From: Zanthoxylum bungeanum
Taxonomy: Eukaryota > Streptophyta > Magnoliopsida > Sapindales > Rutaceae
Reading direction: 5' to 3'
Assembly: GCA_019454045.1 (NCBI GenBank)
Contig: SKCR01026830.1
Span: 90,341-154,340, forward strand
DNA: 64,000 nt
The notes beneath the pieces are model-generated. The model did not search any database, was not told the origin of the DNA, and saw only the letters and a program-made list of their open reading frames with translations. A program made the translations under genes and the position numbers. Positions within the stretch are counted from its first letter, which is position 1, and the number at the start of each line of letters is the position of its first letter. Below, piece by piece: positions 44,829 to 57,500 of the stretch.

Positions 44829-46282
44829 TGTTGGACAATTATGACCCATAGCATCACTATTTGTACAGAACATGGTGTTGTTGTACAAATTAACTATGTG
44901 ACAAAGGAAATTGCCTCTTTTATCATTTGTAATTGGATTACCGGGATATATAAATGATAAAAGTCCATATGATTAGTTCCGGATTAATAAGACATGAGAC
45001 AGTATTAATCCACTAAAGTTTAATCATTAAAATATCCATAGTCCTAGTATTATCGAGATTGGACATCGATAATGCGGAATAGACTAGTATTACACGTGTG
45101 CACGTTGTGGGAGCATAACGACATAGTTCTCATATATTTAAGTATTGGATACTTATGCAAGTGTAATAGGAGGTTGTGTTTACCGATGGTACGGAAACAG
45201 CTTCGCTCTGGATAGACCCCTCGGAATTCCATTGGTAGTATGACTATGTGTCTATGGGAGTCCGAATTAGGGTAGGTGTATTTGGTCTTAACCTGAAACT
45301 TGCATCGCTATTACTTGCGACAATCAATAAACTTTGGTTTTGGTCGTCCGAGGCTTTAACAGGTTCTGTGTAAGCCTCTTCTGGTATATTGAGAATCATA
45401 GTGTATTGGGTGTGATGTCAAGATGGAAGTATCACTTCAGTCATATGGAGATGATGGTCACGTAAGATACAGAACTAGTACTCTTATGTAATGCAGTCAT
45501 CGGGATAATATGACTAGGTCATGTGTATCCGATTATAGAGACTAGTTACCGAGATCCGATATGTGCTTCGTACGGGGCAGACATAATTCCAGCCCCAGGC
45601 CTAGCACGTGACATCCGATACTAGATCGCAATACGCAATACTACGTATATTACGCCTGACACGGATTATATATTCCTTTAAGAATATTTCTGGAGAATTG
45701 GGTAGGCACGGTGCTTTGCTAGAAGGCAACCATGTCTCGTAAATCGGTAAAAATGTGGTACCGGGTACGCACGTGTTTGGATAGTCCGACGACCGGATTT
45801 ACTGCCAATATATCCAGGGATCTCATGGGTTGCTTCCCGAAGATTCACCGATGACGTATGATTCGAACATAATTAATCTAGGATTAATTACGGAGAGATT
45901 TCATCTAGGATAAAATACTATTTGAAGAGAGAGAACGATTAATTTGGAATTAATCGATACAAATAATATATTCGATATATTAAACGAAATTAGATTTCGA
46001 CGCGGAATTAAAATTGGATTTTAGTTCGGGCAAACGAATTAATTTAGAATTAATTCGCAAGCGACATTAATAGTAATTTTGCTAGGCATACTTATTTAAT
46101 TAAATTTGATTTAATTACGTCACAATGGAAAATTCGTTAATTCAGAATTAACGAATCCGAGCCCGGGAGTGTTTGCGGGCCCACTCGGATTTTGAATCAA
46201 GTGAGGCCCACATGTCACATCACAAGTCACATCACTTGTCACTTTAGTTGATGGGTTTTGGTGATTTGGTGAAGACTTGTTC
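44829..46282 (+). repeat. 5' LTR of C2, left part
   Basis: The sequence starts TGTTGGACAATTATG and follows the reference LTR to about its 1.45 kb mark, where a solo LTR has inserted (target 5-mer TGTTC at 46278-46282). Confidence 0.85.
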
Positions 46283-48271
46283 TGTTGGGTTTCTATGGTC
46301 CCGAGGATCGATTAAAGCAATGAAACATACATGTGAATACACGAAGAATTTGCGGAATACTTACATCGATCGGTTGAGGCGATGCAAGGAACACGAAAAA
46401 TTTTTATGCCCTTTGAAACTCCTCCAAGGCTCGGCAGTGGGCTGTTTTGAAGTTCCAAAAATCGGCCATGGATGATTCAATGCTCACGGGAGCGGTTCCC
46501 TATCACCTTCGCAAGACTCCTAAAGCGTGCTAGCACTCCAGAAATTTTGCCGCAAAATTTCCTTTAGCTTCCTACAACACTCGGCTTTGCAGTGAAAGAA
46601 GAGGAAGAAGACAGCCCATTGGGCGTGAGTTTGGGAGAAGAAAGAGAGAGAGGCAAATGTGTTTGATGTGTTTTATAAATTGATTTCTAAAATCAATTAA
46701 TAACATATACCAAATTTTAAAAGGCTTTCCAAAAGTCAACAAAAAATTTGGAGGCAAAAAATGCAAAAAATGCATTCCAACCACACACATCAACTATTCA
46801 CATCAAATGTGACTAGACATCACATCACTCAAAGTGACAAGTGATTTGACGCTTGATGCGACTATTGATTTGACGCTTGATGTGACTTGCGGACCCCACT
46901 TTGATTCTAATACGAGTGGTTCCGCAAACACTCCCGGGCTCGGGTTCGCTAATTCCAAATTAACGAATTTTCCGTTGCGACATAATTAAATAATTATGCC
47001 TAGCAAAATTACTATTCATGTCGCTAGCGAATTAATTCTAAATTAACTCGTTTGCCCGAATTAAAATCTAATTCTAATTCCGCGTCGAAATCCAATTTCG
47101 TTTAATATATCGAATATATTAATTTATCGATTAATTCCAAATTAATCGTTATCTCTCTTTTAATAATATTTTATCCCAGATAAAATAACTCCGTAATTAA
47201 TCCCAGATTAATTTTCTCTCTCATCATTAATTAATCCCAGATTAATCAAGTGCGAGTTATACGTCATCAGTGAATCTTCGGGAAGCGACCCATGAGATCT
47301 CGGATATGTTGGCAGTAAATTCGGTCGTCGGACTATCCGAACACGTAAGTACCTAGTACTACATTTGTACCGATTTACAAGACAAGGTTGCCTACCCAAT
47401 TCTCCAGAAATATCCTTACAGTAATATGTGATCTATATCGGGCGTAGTATACGTAGTATTGCGTATTTCGATCCAGTATCGGATGTCACGTGCTAGGCCT
47501 GGGCTGGAATTATGTCTGCTCCGTACGAAGTACATATCAGATCTCTGGTAACTAGTCTCTATAATCGGATAAACATGACCTAGTCATAATATCCCGATAG
47601 CTGCAGCATATAAGAGAACGAGTTTCGTATCCTACGTGATCATCATCTCCACTATTACTGGAGTGATACTTCCATCTCGACATCACACCCAATACACTAC
47701 GATTCTCAATATACCCAGAAGAGGCGTACACAGAACCTGTTAAAGCCCTAGACGACCAAAACCAAAGTACATTGATTGTCGCAAGTATTAGCAGTGCAAG
47801 TCTCAGGTTAAGACCAAATACACCTACCCTGATGCGGACTTCCATAGACACATAGTAATACTACCAATGGAATTCCGAGGGGTCTATCCAGAGCGAAGCT
47901 GTTTTCCATACCATCGGTAAAACACAACCTCCTACTACACTTGCAAGAGTATCCTATACCCAAATATATGAGAACTATGTCGTTATGCCCTCACAACGCG
48001 CACAAGTGTAATACTAGTCTATTCCGCATTATCGATGTCCAATCTCGATAATATTACGACTAGGGATATTCAATGATTAAACCTTTATGGATTGATACTG
48101 TCTCATATCATCTCAATCCAGGAACTAATCATAATGACCTCATATCATTTATACATCTTGATGATCTAATCACAAATGATAAGAGAACAATTTCCTTTGT
48201 CACTAGTTAATTTGTACAACAACACCATGATCTGTACAAATAGTGACGCTATGGGTCATAACTGTCCAACA
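46283..48271 (-). mobile_element. Solo LTR S1 of the C1 family (1989 bp)
   Basis: A full-length LTR lies in reverse orientation, starting TGTTGGGTTTCTA on the plus strand and ending CTGTCCAACA. It is flanked on both sides by TGTTC (46278-46282 and 48272-48276), a perfect 5-bp target duplication. There is no internal sequence, so it is a solo LTR left by recombination between the two LTRs of a complete element. It lies inside another LTR of the same family. Confidence 0.92.
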
Positions 48272-48732
48272 TGTTCAACACACTTGGTAAAGTTGATGGC
48301 TTGAGTGACATATACCAAATGTTTGGTATATCTTTCTTTTGATTTTTGAAATCAATTAACACAAGTCATTCACTCCCTCTAACTCTCTCATGCTCATGGC
48401 TTTGAGCCATTTTTTCTCTCTATTTTTTTTCCTTTGGCCGAGAGTCACTAGGAAGATCAAGGAAATTTTGTAGCAATTTTTCCTAAGCTAGCACTTGAAG
48501 AATCATATCAAGGTGTTAGGGAAACCAATCCTTGAGCTTGGAATCTCATCACTCAAAGCTTGGAGCTTGGAGATCAACTTCAAAGGGACTTGGCTGAAAC
48601 TTCAAGGAGCAAAATTTTTGTGTTCAACGCATCCAAAATCCGATCAAAGTGAGTATTTTATGCATTCTTACTTTGTTGTATTCACATGATTTCTTGCTTA
48701 ATTGATCTTGGTTTGACCTAGAAAACCCAAAA
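48272..48732 (+). repeat. 5' LTR of C2, right part
   Basis: After the TGTTC duplication the C2 LTR continues to a mutated end (CCCAAAA in place of CCCAACA). The total LTR length without the insertion is about 1.91 kb. Confidence 0.8.
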
Positions 48733-48733
48733 A

Positions 48734-48746
48734 TGGTATCAGAGCC
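48734..48746 (+). other. Primer-binding site of C2
   Basis: TGGTATCAGAGCC follows the LTR end and is identical to the site in C1. Confidence 0.9.
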
Positions 48747-49920
48747 CTAATTGAGCATGAAATTAAATTTAGGGTTCTAAATCTTGATTTGGGTATTTTT
48801 GATTTGAGCATGTTTTATTCAAATTGTTTGTTTGAGCATGCTTATAATATGTTAACTTTAAGTTGTGCATGATCAATTTGAAGAAAAATTAATTGGATTA
48901 ATTTTCCCCAAGAGATTAAGCTTGGCCGAATGTAACTAGAACCCTAGCTCTTGGTGATTTTTGAATTTTAGACAATTGGATGTGTTTAAAATGCATGGGA
49001 TATATTAATTTGTGATTTAATTGGATTGAAATCAAAATTGATATAAAAAGTCCCTAATTGCCGTGAGCATTGGAAGCATGTTGGAATTGATTTTGCTTCA
49101 ATTTGTGTTGGACATAAGTTGGTTAATTAAAGCATGATTAATTATCTAAATTGGTATTTTGGAAATGTTGATTTAAATAAATTATTATGGCTAATACACT
49201 TTAATTAATTAGATTGTGATATTTGGAATATTAGAATTTAATTAATTGGGCTTAATTACTATTCAGGGTTAATAATGTTGTATTTGGGCTTAATGGGCTT
49301 GGTTGGGCCAAGTTTGGTTTAGGATAATTGGTTGGATCCAATTGAGCCTAAAACCATTTCCATAAGTCCAAATATGATAATTGGGCCTTTATAATTTAAT
49401 TGGGCCTAATGGGCCAAAATTAATTTTGTGGCAAAGGGTGATTCCATTGGACTTTAATTAAATTGACATTGGATGTTAATTGGGCTTTGAGACCCATTAA
49501 GATTAGATTTAGAATCTAAGTCGCAAAGACATATTAAAAAAGGTGTAATTATTTAATTTGGAATTAAATAAAGAATTAGTGTTGAATACAAATTAAATTG
49601 GATTTAATATTGTAGTTCGATATAATTCAAGAATACGTACTTTGAGTACTTTTTCTTAAAACGAGTTGGACTCTCGCAAATCAAATCGTTGTTTGAACAT
49701 TGGATGGTCATTAATTAAAGATTAATTGATTGGATTAGATTGATTGATAACATGCTTTGTGTGAATACATGGATGTGATGTATGAATAATGTTTATCGGA
49801 TGGATATTATATGGGTGAGGGCAATTTTGGAAATTGTTGTAATAAATTTAGAATTTATTAAATTATACCGGCGTGTCCAGCCTATTACCTCTTGACTCTT
49901 TGTATTTCTCTTCTCACCTA
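48747..49920 (+). other. Leader of C2, cut by C3
   Basis: This is non-coding and homologous to the first 1.25 kb of the C1 leader, including the TGGGCC/GGGCTT cluster (49245-49430). It stops at TTCTCACCTA, where C3 has inserted. C1 continues at the same place with ATTCCCCTCAATG. Confidence 0.75.
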
Positions 49921-51877
49921 TGTTGGGTTTTCTAGGTCTTCCCAAGATCAATTAAGCTATGAAAACATGTGAATACATCAAAGTAAGTTGCTGAAATACT
50001 CACTTTGATCGGATTTGCGATGCGATGAAACACAAAATTTTTCTTCATCCTTCAAGCTTTCGGCAATGCCTCTCCTTGTGCTTCAAGCTCCAAGCTTTGT
50101 GAATGGATTCCATGCTCATGAATGGGTTTCCTTATCACCTTTGAATGACCCATTAAATGTGCTAGCATCATTGATAAATTTGCCACAAATCTTTCTATTT
50201 TGCTTCTTCTTGTTCTCGGCCAAGCCGAGAACAAATGAGAGAAAATGGCCCTTGGCCGAATGAGGGAGAGAGAGGAATAGAAGTGTGTTGTGTGTATTGT
50301 GTAATCTAATACACAAAATGAAAGTCAAATAACAAAATAATAAAAATGTAAATGTCTTTCAAGCCATCACTTTAATGTGTTCCACACTTAACCATCAACC
50401 AACAACTTCCATCACATTAAAGTGATAAAGTTGACTAGTGATGTGACGCGTGATGTGACTTGTGGGTCCTACTTGATTCGAAATGCGAGTGGGCCCGTAA
50501 ACACTCCCGGGCTCGGGTTCGCTAATTCCAAATTAATAAATTTTCCGTTGCGACATAATTAAATCAATTTAATTAAATAATTATGCCTAGCAAAATTACT
50601 ATTCACATCGCTAACGAATTAATTCTAAATTAAATCGTTCGCCCAAATTAAAATCCAATTTTAATTCCGCGTCGAAATCTAATTTCGTATAATATATCGA
50701 ATATATTATTTTATCGATTAATTCCAAATTAATCGTTCTCTCTCTTTAAATAATATTTTATCCCAGATAAAGTATCTCCGTAATTAATCCTAGATTAATT
50801 TTCTCTCTTTATAATAATCCCAGATTAATTATGTGCGAGTCATACGTCATCGGTGAATCTTCGGGAAGTGACCCATGAGATCCCCGGACATCTGTTGGCA
50901 GTAAATTCGGTCGTCGGACTTTCCGAACACGTACGTACCTAGTACTACATTTTTACCGATTTATAAGACATGGTTGGCTTCTAGCAAAGCACCGTGCCGA
51001 CCCAATTCTCCAGAAATATTCTTAAAGGAATATGTAATATGTATCAGGCGTAGTATACGTAGTATTGCGTATTGTGATCCAGTATCGGATGTCACGTGCT
51101 AGGCCTGGGGCTAGAATTGTGTATGCCCCGTACGAAGCACATATCGAATCTCTGGTAACTAGTCTCTATAATCGGATAATCATGACGTAGTCATATTATC
51201 CCGATGACTGCAGTACATAAGAGCACCAGTTCCGTATCCTACATGATAATCATCTCCACTATGAGTGGAGTGATACTTCTGTCTTGACATCACACCCAAT
51301 ACACTACGATTTTCAATATACCCAGAAGAGGCGTACACAGAACCTGTTAAAGCCCTGGACAACCAAAACCAAAGTATATTGATTGTCGCAAGTATTAGCG
51401 GTGCAAGTCTCAGGTTAAGACCAAATACACCTACCCTGATTCAGACTTCCATAGACACATAGTCATACTATTAATGGAATTCCGAGGGGTCTATCCAGAG
51501 CGAAGCTGTTTTCCGTACCATCGGTAAACACAACCTCCTTTTACACTTGCATGAGTATCCAATACCCAAATATATGAGAACTATGCCGTTATGCTCCCAC
51601 AACGCGCACAAGTGCAATACTAGTCAATTTCGCATTATCGATGTCCAATCTCGATAATACTCCGACTAGGGATGTTTCAATGATTAAACCTTCATGGATT
51701 GATACTGTCTCATATCTTATTAATGCGGAACTAATCATATGGACTTTTAACATTTATATATCTCGGTAATCTAATTACAAATGATAAAAGAGCAATTTCC
51801 TTTGTCACATAGTTAATTTGTACAACAACACCATGTTATGTACAAATAGTGATGCTATGGGTCATAATTGTCCAACA
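49921..51877 (-). repeat. 3' LTR of C3 (1957 bp)
   Basis: This full-length family LTR is in reverse orientation, from TGTTGGGTTTTCTAGG to TTGTCCAACA on the plus strand. It is followed at once by the reversed polypurine tract and pol end of C3 (ATCACCCACTTGGCC). Confidence 0.88.
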
Positions 51878-54800
51878 ATCACCCACTTGGCCTATAGCCA
51901 ATCACTCAAGTGTCCTACACTTGAACTATGTACGGTTCGCTCAAACTTCTGCTGAGAAAAATGCTTTCGTCAGCGGATTTGCAAAGTTATCATTTGATGC
52001 GATTTATTCGATCATCACATCGCCACGATGTATGATCCGAATGAATCATTTGAATAGTTGAAGTATATACTTGGATCGTTGATGAGACCATTATTCTTTA
52101 GCCTGTGTTGTAGCCTAGCTCAGCCGCTAACAGAACTACACCAAATCCAATTAGGATTATTAAGATCCAAATGGCTTCTATTGCTGCCTCAGCTGCATCA
52201 ATATTCCGCTTTTTTTTTGTTTATTTGGTAACATGATCTTGCTTGGAAGATTTCCAGCTCACTGTTCCGTTAATCAAACTATATAGTACCTTTATTAAGA
52301 CTTATAGTCATTTTTGTCGGTTTGGAAACTTGCAGCAGTGAACCCAGTCACTTCAAGTTCTCATTCTCCATAGTTTAAGAAAGCATCGTTAGTTCATCTA
52401 ATATACTTAAAGATGTTATTAACTTCAATCCAGTGACTATCATTTGGATTGGCTTGATTGTGACTACATATGCTCAAAGCCTATGAGACACCAGGTCGCG
52501 TACATTTATTTCAATGTACAAGTTCTCAGAGAGTGCCAACAACCTTTTAGATCTATCCCAGCAGATCTTTATTCCTAGAATAAATGTTGTTTCTCCCAAG
52601 TACTCTACATAGAATTTTTCATGAAAGCCAAACTTTCACCGATTGTAATATGGGAATATCATTTCCAAGAAATGACATATCATCATTATTTAGGACAGTC
52701 ACTGTCAGTGCGCTCCCACTAACCTCCTTATATACACAAGAATCATTTTCTCGTTTTGAATTAAAACATATACCATTATGATTACATCAAAATGCTGGTT
52801 CCAAGAACGCAATGCTTGCTTCAATCCATAAATGGATCGAAATAACTTGCAAACCTTGTTTGCTTGTTTAGGTACGAAAAAACCATTAGGATGTAGTAAC
52901 ATCCTCCAAAAGGTTTCCGTTTAAGGAAAGCGATTTTGACGTTCAGCTGCCATATTTCATAAATGAAATATGCAGCATTAGCAAGCATTATCCAAATGGA
53001 TTTAACCATGTCAACTATTAAAAGGTTCCGTCGTAATCTACACAATGTAGATAACGATACCTTTTCGCTACAAGCCTAGCTTTGTACGTTGTATGTTGCC
53101 ATCCATGTTTATCTTCCTTGAAGACTCATATAGTACCAATAGGCACAATGCCTTCCGGTACATCAACCAGTATCCAAATTTGGTTGGCATACATAGAATC
53201 CATTTCGGACATCATGACATTTTTCCAAAATAGGGAGTCGATACCTTGTATCACTTCCTCATACATAGTCAGTTTGTCTTCCTTAATAAGATTGACATCT
53301 TTATTAGGTGAGATCAGAAACCCATACATCCCAAGTTGTTTTCCGACTCTCTCCGACTTGCGCGGTTCTTGTGTATTCGAAGATTATTGGTACAGTCTCA
53401 TCCTTGATGAACTGTTTGTGTTCCGTTTAGGAATCGGTGCCTGGAACAGTATTACTCCGATTTTCATAGAGTTTTACTTTCCTCCCACTTACCACTTGTT
53501 GGGTTTCTAGGCTAGTCCCAAGATCGATTTCAAGGAATGAAACATGTGTGAATACTCAAAAGAAGTATGGCGGAATCATACTTACATTTATCGGCTTTTG
53601 CGATGCGAGGAACAACAAAAATCTCCAAGCTTTTCCTTCCTTGAGATCTCGGCATTTTAGGGGATTTTGTGCTCCATTTGCTCGGCCAAGCTCCAAGCTT
53701 GGGTGTGCATTCCATGCCCACGGGTGGGTTTCCCTATCACCTTCGTAAGACTCCTAATGTGTGCTACCACTCGGAAAAATTTATCGCAAATTCTTCCTTT
53801 GCTTATCCTTGCTCACGACAATTGCAGAAATTTTGGAGAAGGAAATGGCCATTGGCCGAATTTGGAGAAGAGAAGTGAGAGAGAGGAAAGTCAAGTGTGT
53901 TGGTTATTGATTTCTAAAATCAAATAAATGATATACCAAAAATTGAATTCCAAATCTAAAAAGGTACAAGCAATAAAGCCATCCAACCACCACCATCAAT
54001 CATGAATAGTGACTAGTTGCCAATCACTCAAAGTGACAAGACATCCATCACTTGATTGACTAGTGATTTGACGCTTGATGTGACTTGTGGTCCACACTTG
54101 AATTCAAAATGTGAATGGGCCCGCAAACACTCCCGGGCTCGGGTTCGCTAATTCCAAATTAACGAATTTTCCGTTCCGACGTAATTAAATCAAATTTAAT
54201 TAAATAATTGTGCCTAGCAAAATTACTATTCACGTCACTAGCGAATTAATTCTAAATTAACTCGTTCGTCCGAATTAAAATCTAATTTCAATTCCGCGTC
54301 GAAATCCAAATTGTATAATATATCGAATATATTATTTTATCGATTAATTCCAAATTAATCGTTTTCTCTCTTTAAATAATATTTTATCCCAGATAAAATA
54401 TATATGTAATTAATCCCAGATTAATTTTCTCTCTCTTATAATTAATCCCAGATTAATAAAGTGCGAGTCATACGTCATTGGTGAATCTTCGGGAAGCGAC
54501 CCATGAGATCCCCAGATATGTTGGCAGTAAATCCGGTCGTCGGACTATCCGAACACGTACGTACCTAGTACTATATTTTTACCGATTTACAAGACATAGT
54601 TGGCTTCTAGCAAAGCACCGTGCCTACCCAATTCTCCAGAAATATTCTTATGGGAATATGTGATCTATATCAGACGTAGTATACGTAGTATTGCGTATTA
54701 CAATCCAACATCAGATGTCACGTGCAAGGCCTGGGGCTGGAATTGTGTATGCCCCGTATGAAGCACATATCGGATGTCTGGTAACTAGTCTCTATAATCG

Positions 54801-56760
54801 GATAATCATGACATAGTCATATTACCCCGATGACTGCAGTACATAAGAGTACCAGTTCCGTATCCTACATGATCGTCATCTCCACTATGACTGGAGTGAT
54901 ACGTCCGTCTTGACATCACACCCAATACACTACGATTCTCAATATATCCATAAGAGGCATACACAGAACCTGTTAAAGCCCTGGATGACCAAAATCAAAA
55001 TATATTGATTGTCGCAAGTATTAGCGGTGCAAGTCTCAGGTTAAGACCAAATACACCTACCCTGATTCGGACTTCCATAAACACAGTCATACTACCAATG
55101 GAATTCCGAGGGGTCTATCCAGAGCGAAGCTGTTCCCGTACCATCGGTAAACACAACCTCCTATTACACTTGCATGAGTATCCTATACCCAAATATATGA
55201 TAACTATGCCGTTATGCTGCCACAACGCGCACAAGTGTAATACTAGTCTTTTACGCATTATCGATGTCCAATCTCAATAATACTCTGACTAGGGATATTT
55301 AATGATTAAACCTTCGTGGATTGATACTGTCTCATATCATCTCAATCCGGAACTATTCATAAGGACCTTCTATCATTTATATATCTTGCTAATCCAATTA
55401 CAAATGATAAAAGGGCAATTTCCCTTGTCACATAGTTAATTTGTACAATAACACCATGATATGTATAAATAGTGATGCTGTGGGTCATAATTGTCCAACA
55501 CCACTGCATCTAGGTATTCCTCTTAGGAAAACCGCATGGCGAGCAACAATTAAATTGTTCTCATGTGAGTTGTATAAGTACTATACTTTGGTTTCCCTAG
55601 GATAACCTACAAATTCGGCACTTATCCGATTTGGGTTTTAGTTTGGTATGATCCAAACATATGCCTAGCATTCCAAATCTTCAGGAATGAGAAAACCCAG
55701 TTTCTTTCCTGTTCATATCTAATATGAAGTCTGTCAAACAGATTTTCATGGAAACCTTATTCAAAATAAGTATTGCACTGTTTAATGCGTATCCCTTGAA
55801 GGAAAATGGTAGCTTAGAGCGACTCATAATTAACCTTATCATGTCCAACAAAATTCGGTTTCTCAGTTCGGACACACTGTCAAATTGAGGTGTTTCGTGA
55901 GAAGTCCACTGTGGAAGAATACTATACTCTTTCAGGTATTTGAGAAACTTATTACTTGAGTATTTTCAACATGGTCCAATCATGATGTTTTAATACTTTA
56001 GTCGATCTGTTTTTCTACTTCGTGTCGAAACTCTTTGAATTTATCAAAAGTTTCTGATTCGTGTTTCAAAAGAAACACATAACCATAATGCGATGCCACA
56101 TCCGTAAAGGTTACGAAGTGTTCATATCCACCTCTAGGCTAGCTAGATATGGGCCCACTTACGTCACTATGAATGAGGGCTAACAAATCAGTGGCACTTG
56201 TACTTTTACCAAGTAAAAAGTGTTTTAGGCACTTTGCCTAATAAACTAGATTCGTAGACATTATTTGATTAGAATCAAATCCGTCCTAGTACCCACTCTT
56301 AACAAGTGTGGATATACGAGTCTTGTTTAATATGTGTCCCAGACAACAATGCCACAAATAAGTCTAAATCAGTTTGAGCTATTTGTTTGTCATGTTATAC
56401 GTTTGAGATTTATTTATATTCAAAATAAATACTGTTATTCACATCTAATGTGTTTATCTCAATATCATCTTTATAAAATGAAACACTTTAGTGTTCTAGA
56501 ATATAAAGGTATACCCGCAACGAGTTATACTCTGATATAGAGATAATGTTTCTAGTCAAACTATGTATATTTTAACAGTCTCCTAATTTAGGTACATGCC
56601 AAAAGGTAGTTCCTAAACTTAGGATTCTACGGTTAAGACAACGACTCTCGTCCCGTTTCCGACTCGCAGATAAATCTTAACTGAAGTCAGTCTCCTGCTA
56701 ATCAGCAGATTCCGCACATCAGTACATATTTATGTACCACATCTAATTATCAAAATCCAA
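51878..56760 (-). pseudogene. Copia pol pseudogene of C3 (integrase, RT, RNase H remnants)
   Basis: Reading right to left, the integrase remnant lies near 56030-56180 (equivalent to the C1 segment FVTFTDVASRYGYVFL). RT segments occur on both sides of the solo LTR. Those at 52700-53400 include SEMDSMYANQIW, PEGIVPIGT, DMVKSIWIMLANAAYF, WQLNVKIAFL (Asn in place of catalytic Asp, as in C1) and RSIYGLKQALRSWN. RNase H traces lie near 52190-52260, and the pol end faces the 3' LTR. There are many stops and frameshifts. The host frame is split at 53496/55501 by solo LTR S2, and the two sides join without loss apart from the 5-bp duplication. Confidence 0.82.
53497..55500 (-). mobile_element. Solo LTR S2 of the C1 family (2004 bp)
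   Basis: A complete reverse-oriented LTR (TGTTGGGTTTCTAGGC to TTGTCCAACA) is flanked by CCACT at 53492-53496 and 55501-55505. Removing it and one CCACT restores the pol order seen in C1 near 36160. It therefore arose by insertion of a complete element into C3 followed by LTR-LTR recombination. Confidence 0.92.
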
Positions 56761-57500
56761 TTTTGAAACTAATAGCGAACATATTTATGAAAAACATACT
56801 TGAAGCCGGAGCCTTGCTCGTCTTCACTTCTTTCATGTCTGCCTTGTCCATACGGCATCACGCTTCTAGTGACCCCGTTTGTCACAGTTTAGGCAGACAT
56901 CTAGGGATATGTCATTTGTCTTCCTAGAAGACTTGTGATGATTTTTCCTTTGCCCCTTTTAGAAGCTCTAGCTCTGCTTCCTTGAGCACATCCAACAACT
57001 CTCCAAGAGTTTACTCTTGGTTCACAATGAACCTGCCCCAGCTTTCGGGTAGAGACTATAAGATCAAATCTTTGGTAGTCTCGGCCACGTAGGTAATGCC
57101 CAGCTAACCTAGCTGATCGATGCCAGCAATCATCTGCGACACCTAGTGCTCGACAGATGTACCCTCTGACATACCCGAGCTAAAGAGCTTCTTATGCAAT
57201 TTGTACTTCTAAGATCTAATCTATGAAGATCTTTAATTTCATCATAATGGTTCAAGGATTTAATCCTTAATTCTGACGACGGAATTAAAGAGTCATTGCG
57301 GTAAGCATAAAGGATTGAGCACTAAAGTTATCATCACATGAATCTTCCAAAGATCATGTTCTGCTATTTGTTCAACTCTGGGCTTAGGCCCGAGATGTTT
57401 CTCTATCAAATAAAATAACTCCCCAGTTCCCAGGACTATCCTGAGGTATAATTCATAATCTGAAAATTAAAGCCGTTTAAAGACATTTTTACCCAGGTTT
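56761..57500 (-). pseudogene. Copia gag pseudogene of C3
   Basis: On the minus strand this begins near MSLNGFNFQI (about 57485). It holds segments of copia UBN2-type gag: ISSL-PELNK near 57370, then a SGMSEGTSVEHQVSQMIAGI-like stretch near 57120-57190, a SLPESWGRFIV-like stretch near 57040, and the basic region before the zinc knuckle near 56850-56980. C1 has the same start (MSLNDFNFQIGN) but has lost most of the middle. Several stops and frameshifts are present. It is shorter than a full gag. Confidence 0.65.

Larger units (their letters stand above)
44829..49920 (+). mobile_element. Copia element C2 (C1 family), 5' part, with nested solo LTR
   Basis: C2 consists of a 5' LTR (44829-46282 and 48272-48732) split by a solo LTR, a primer site at 48734, and 1.2 kb of leader that matches C1 31902 to about 33150. 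At 49920 it is broken by the insertion of C3. The rest of C2 is not in the window. Its left flank is the third copia RT fragment. Confidence 0.8.
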
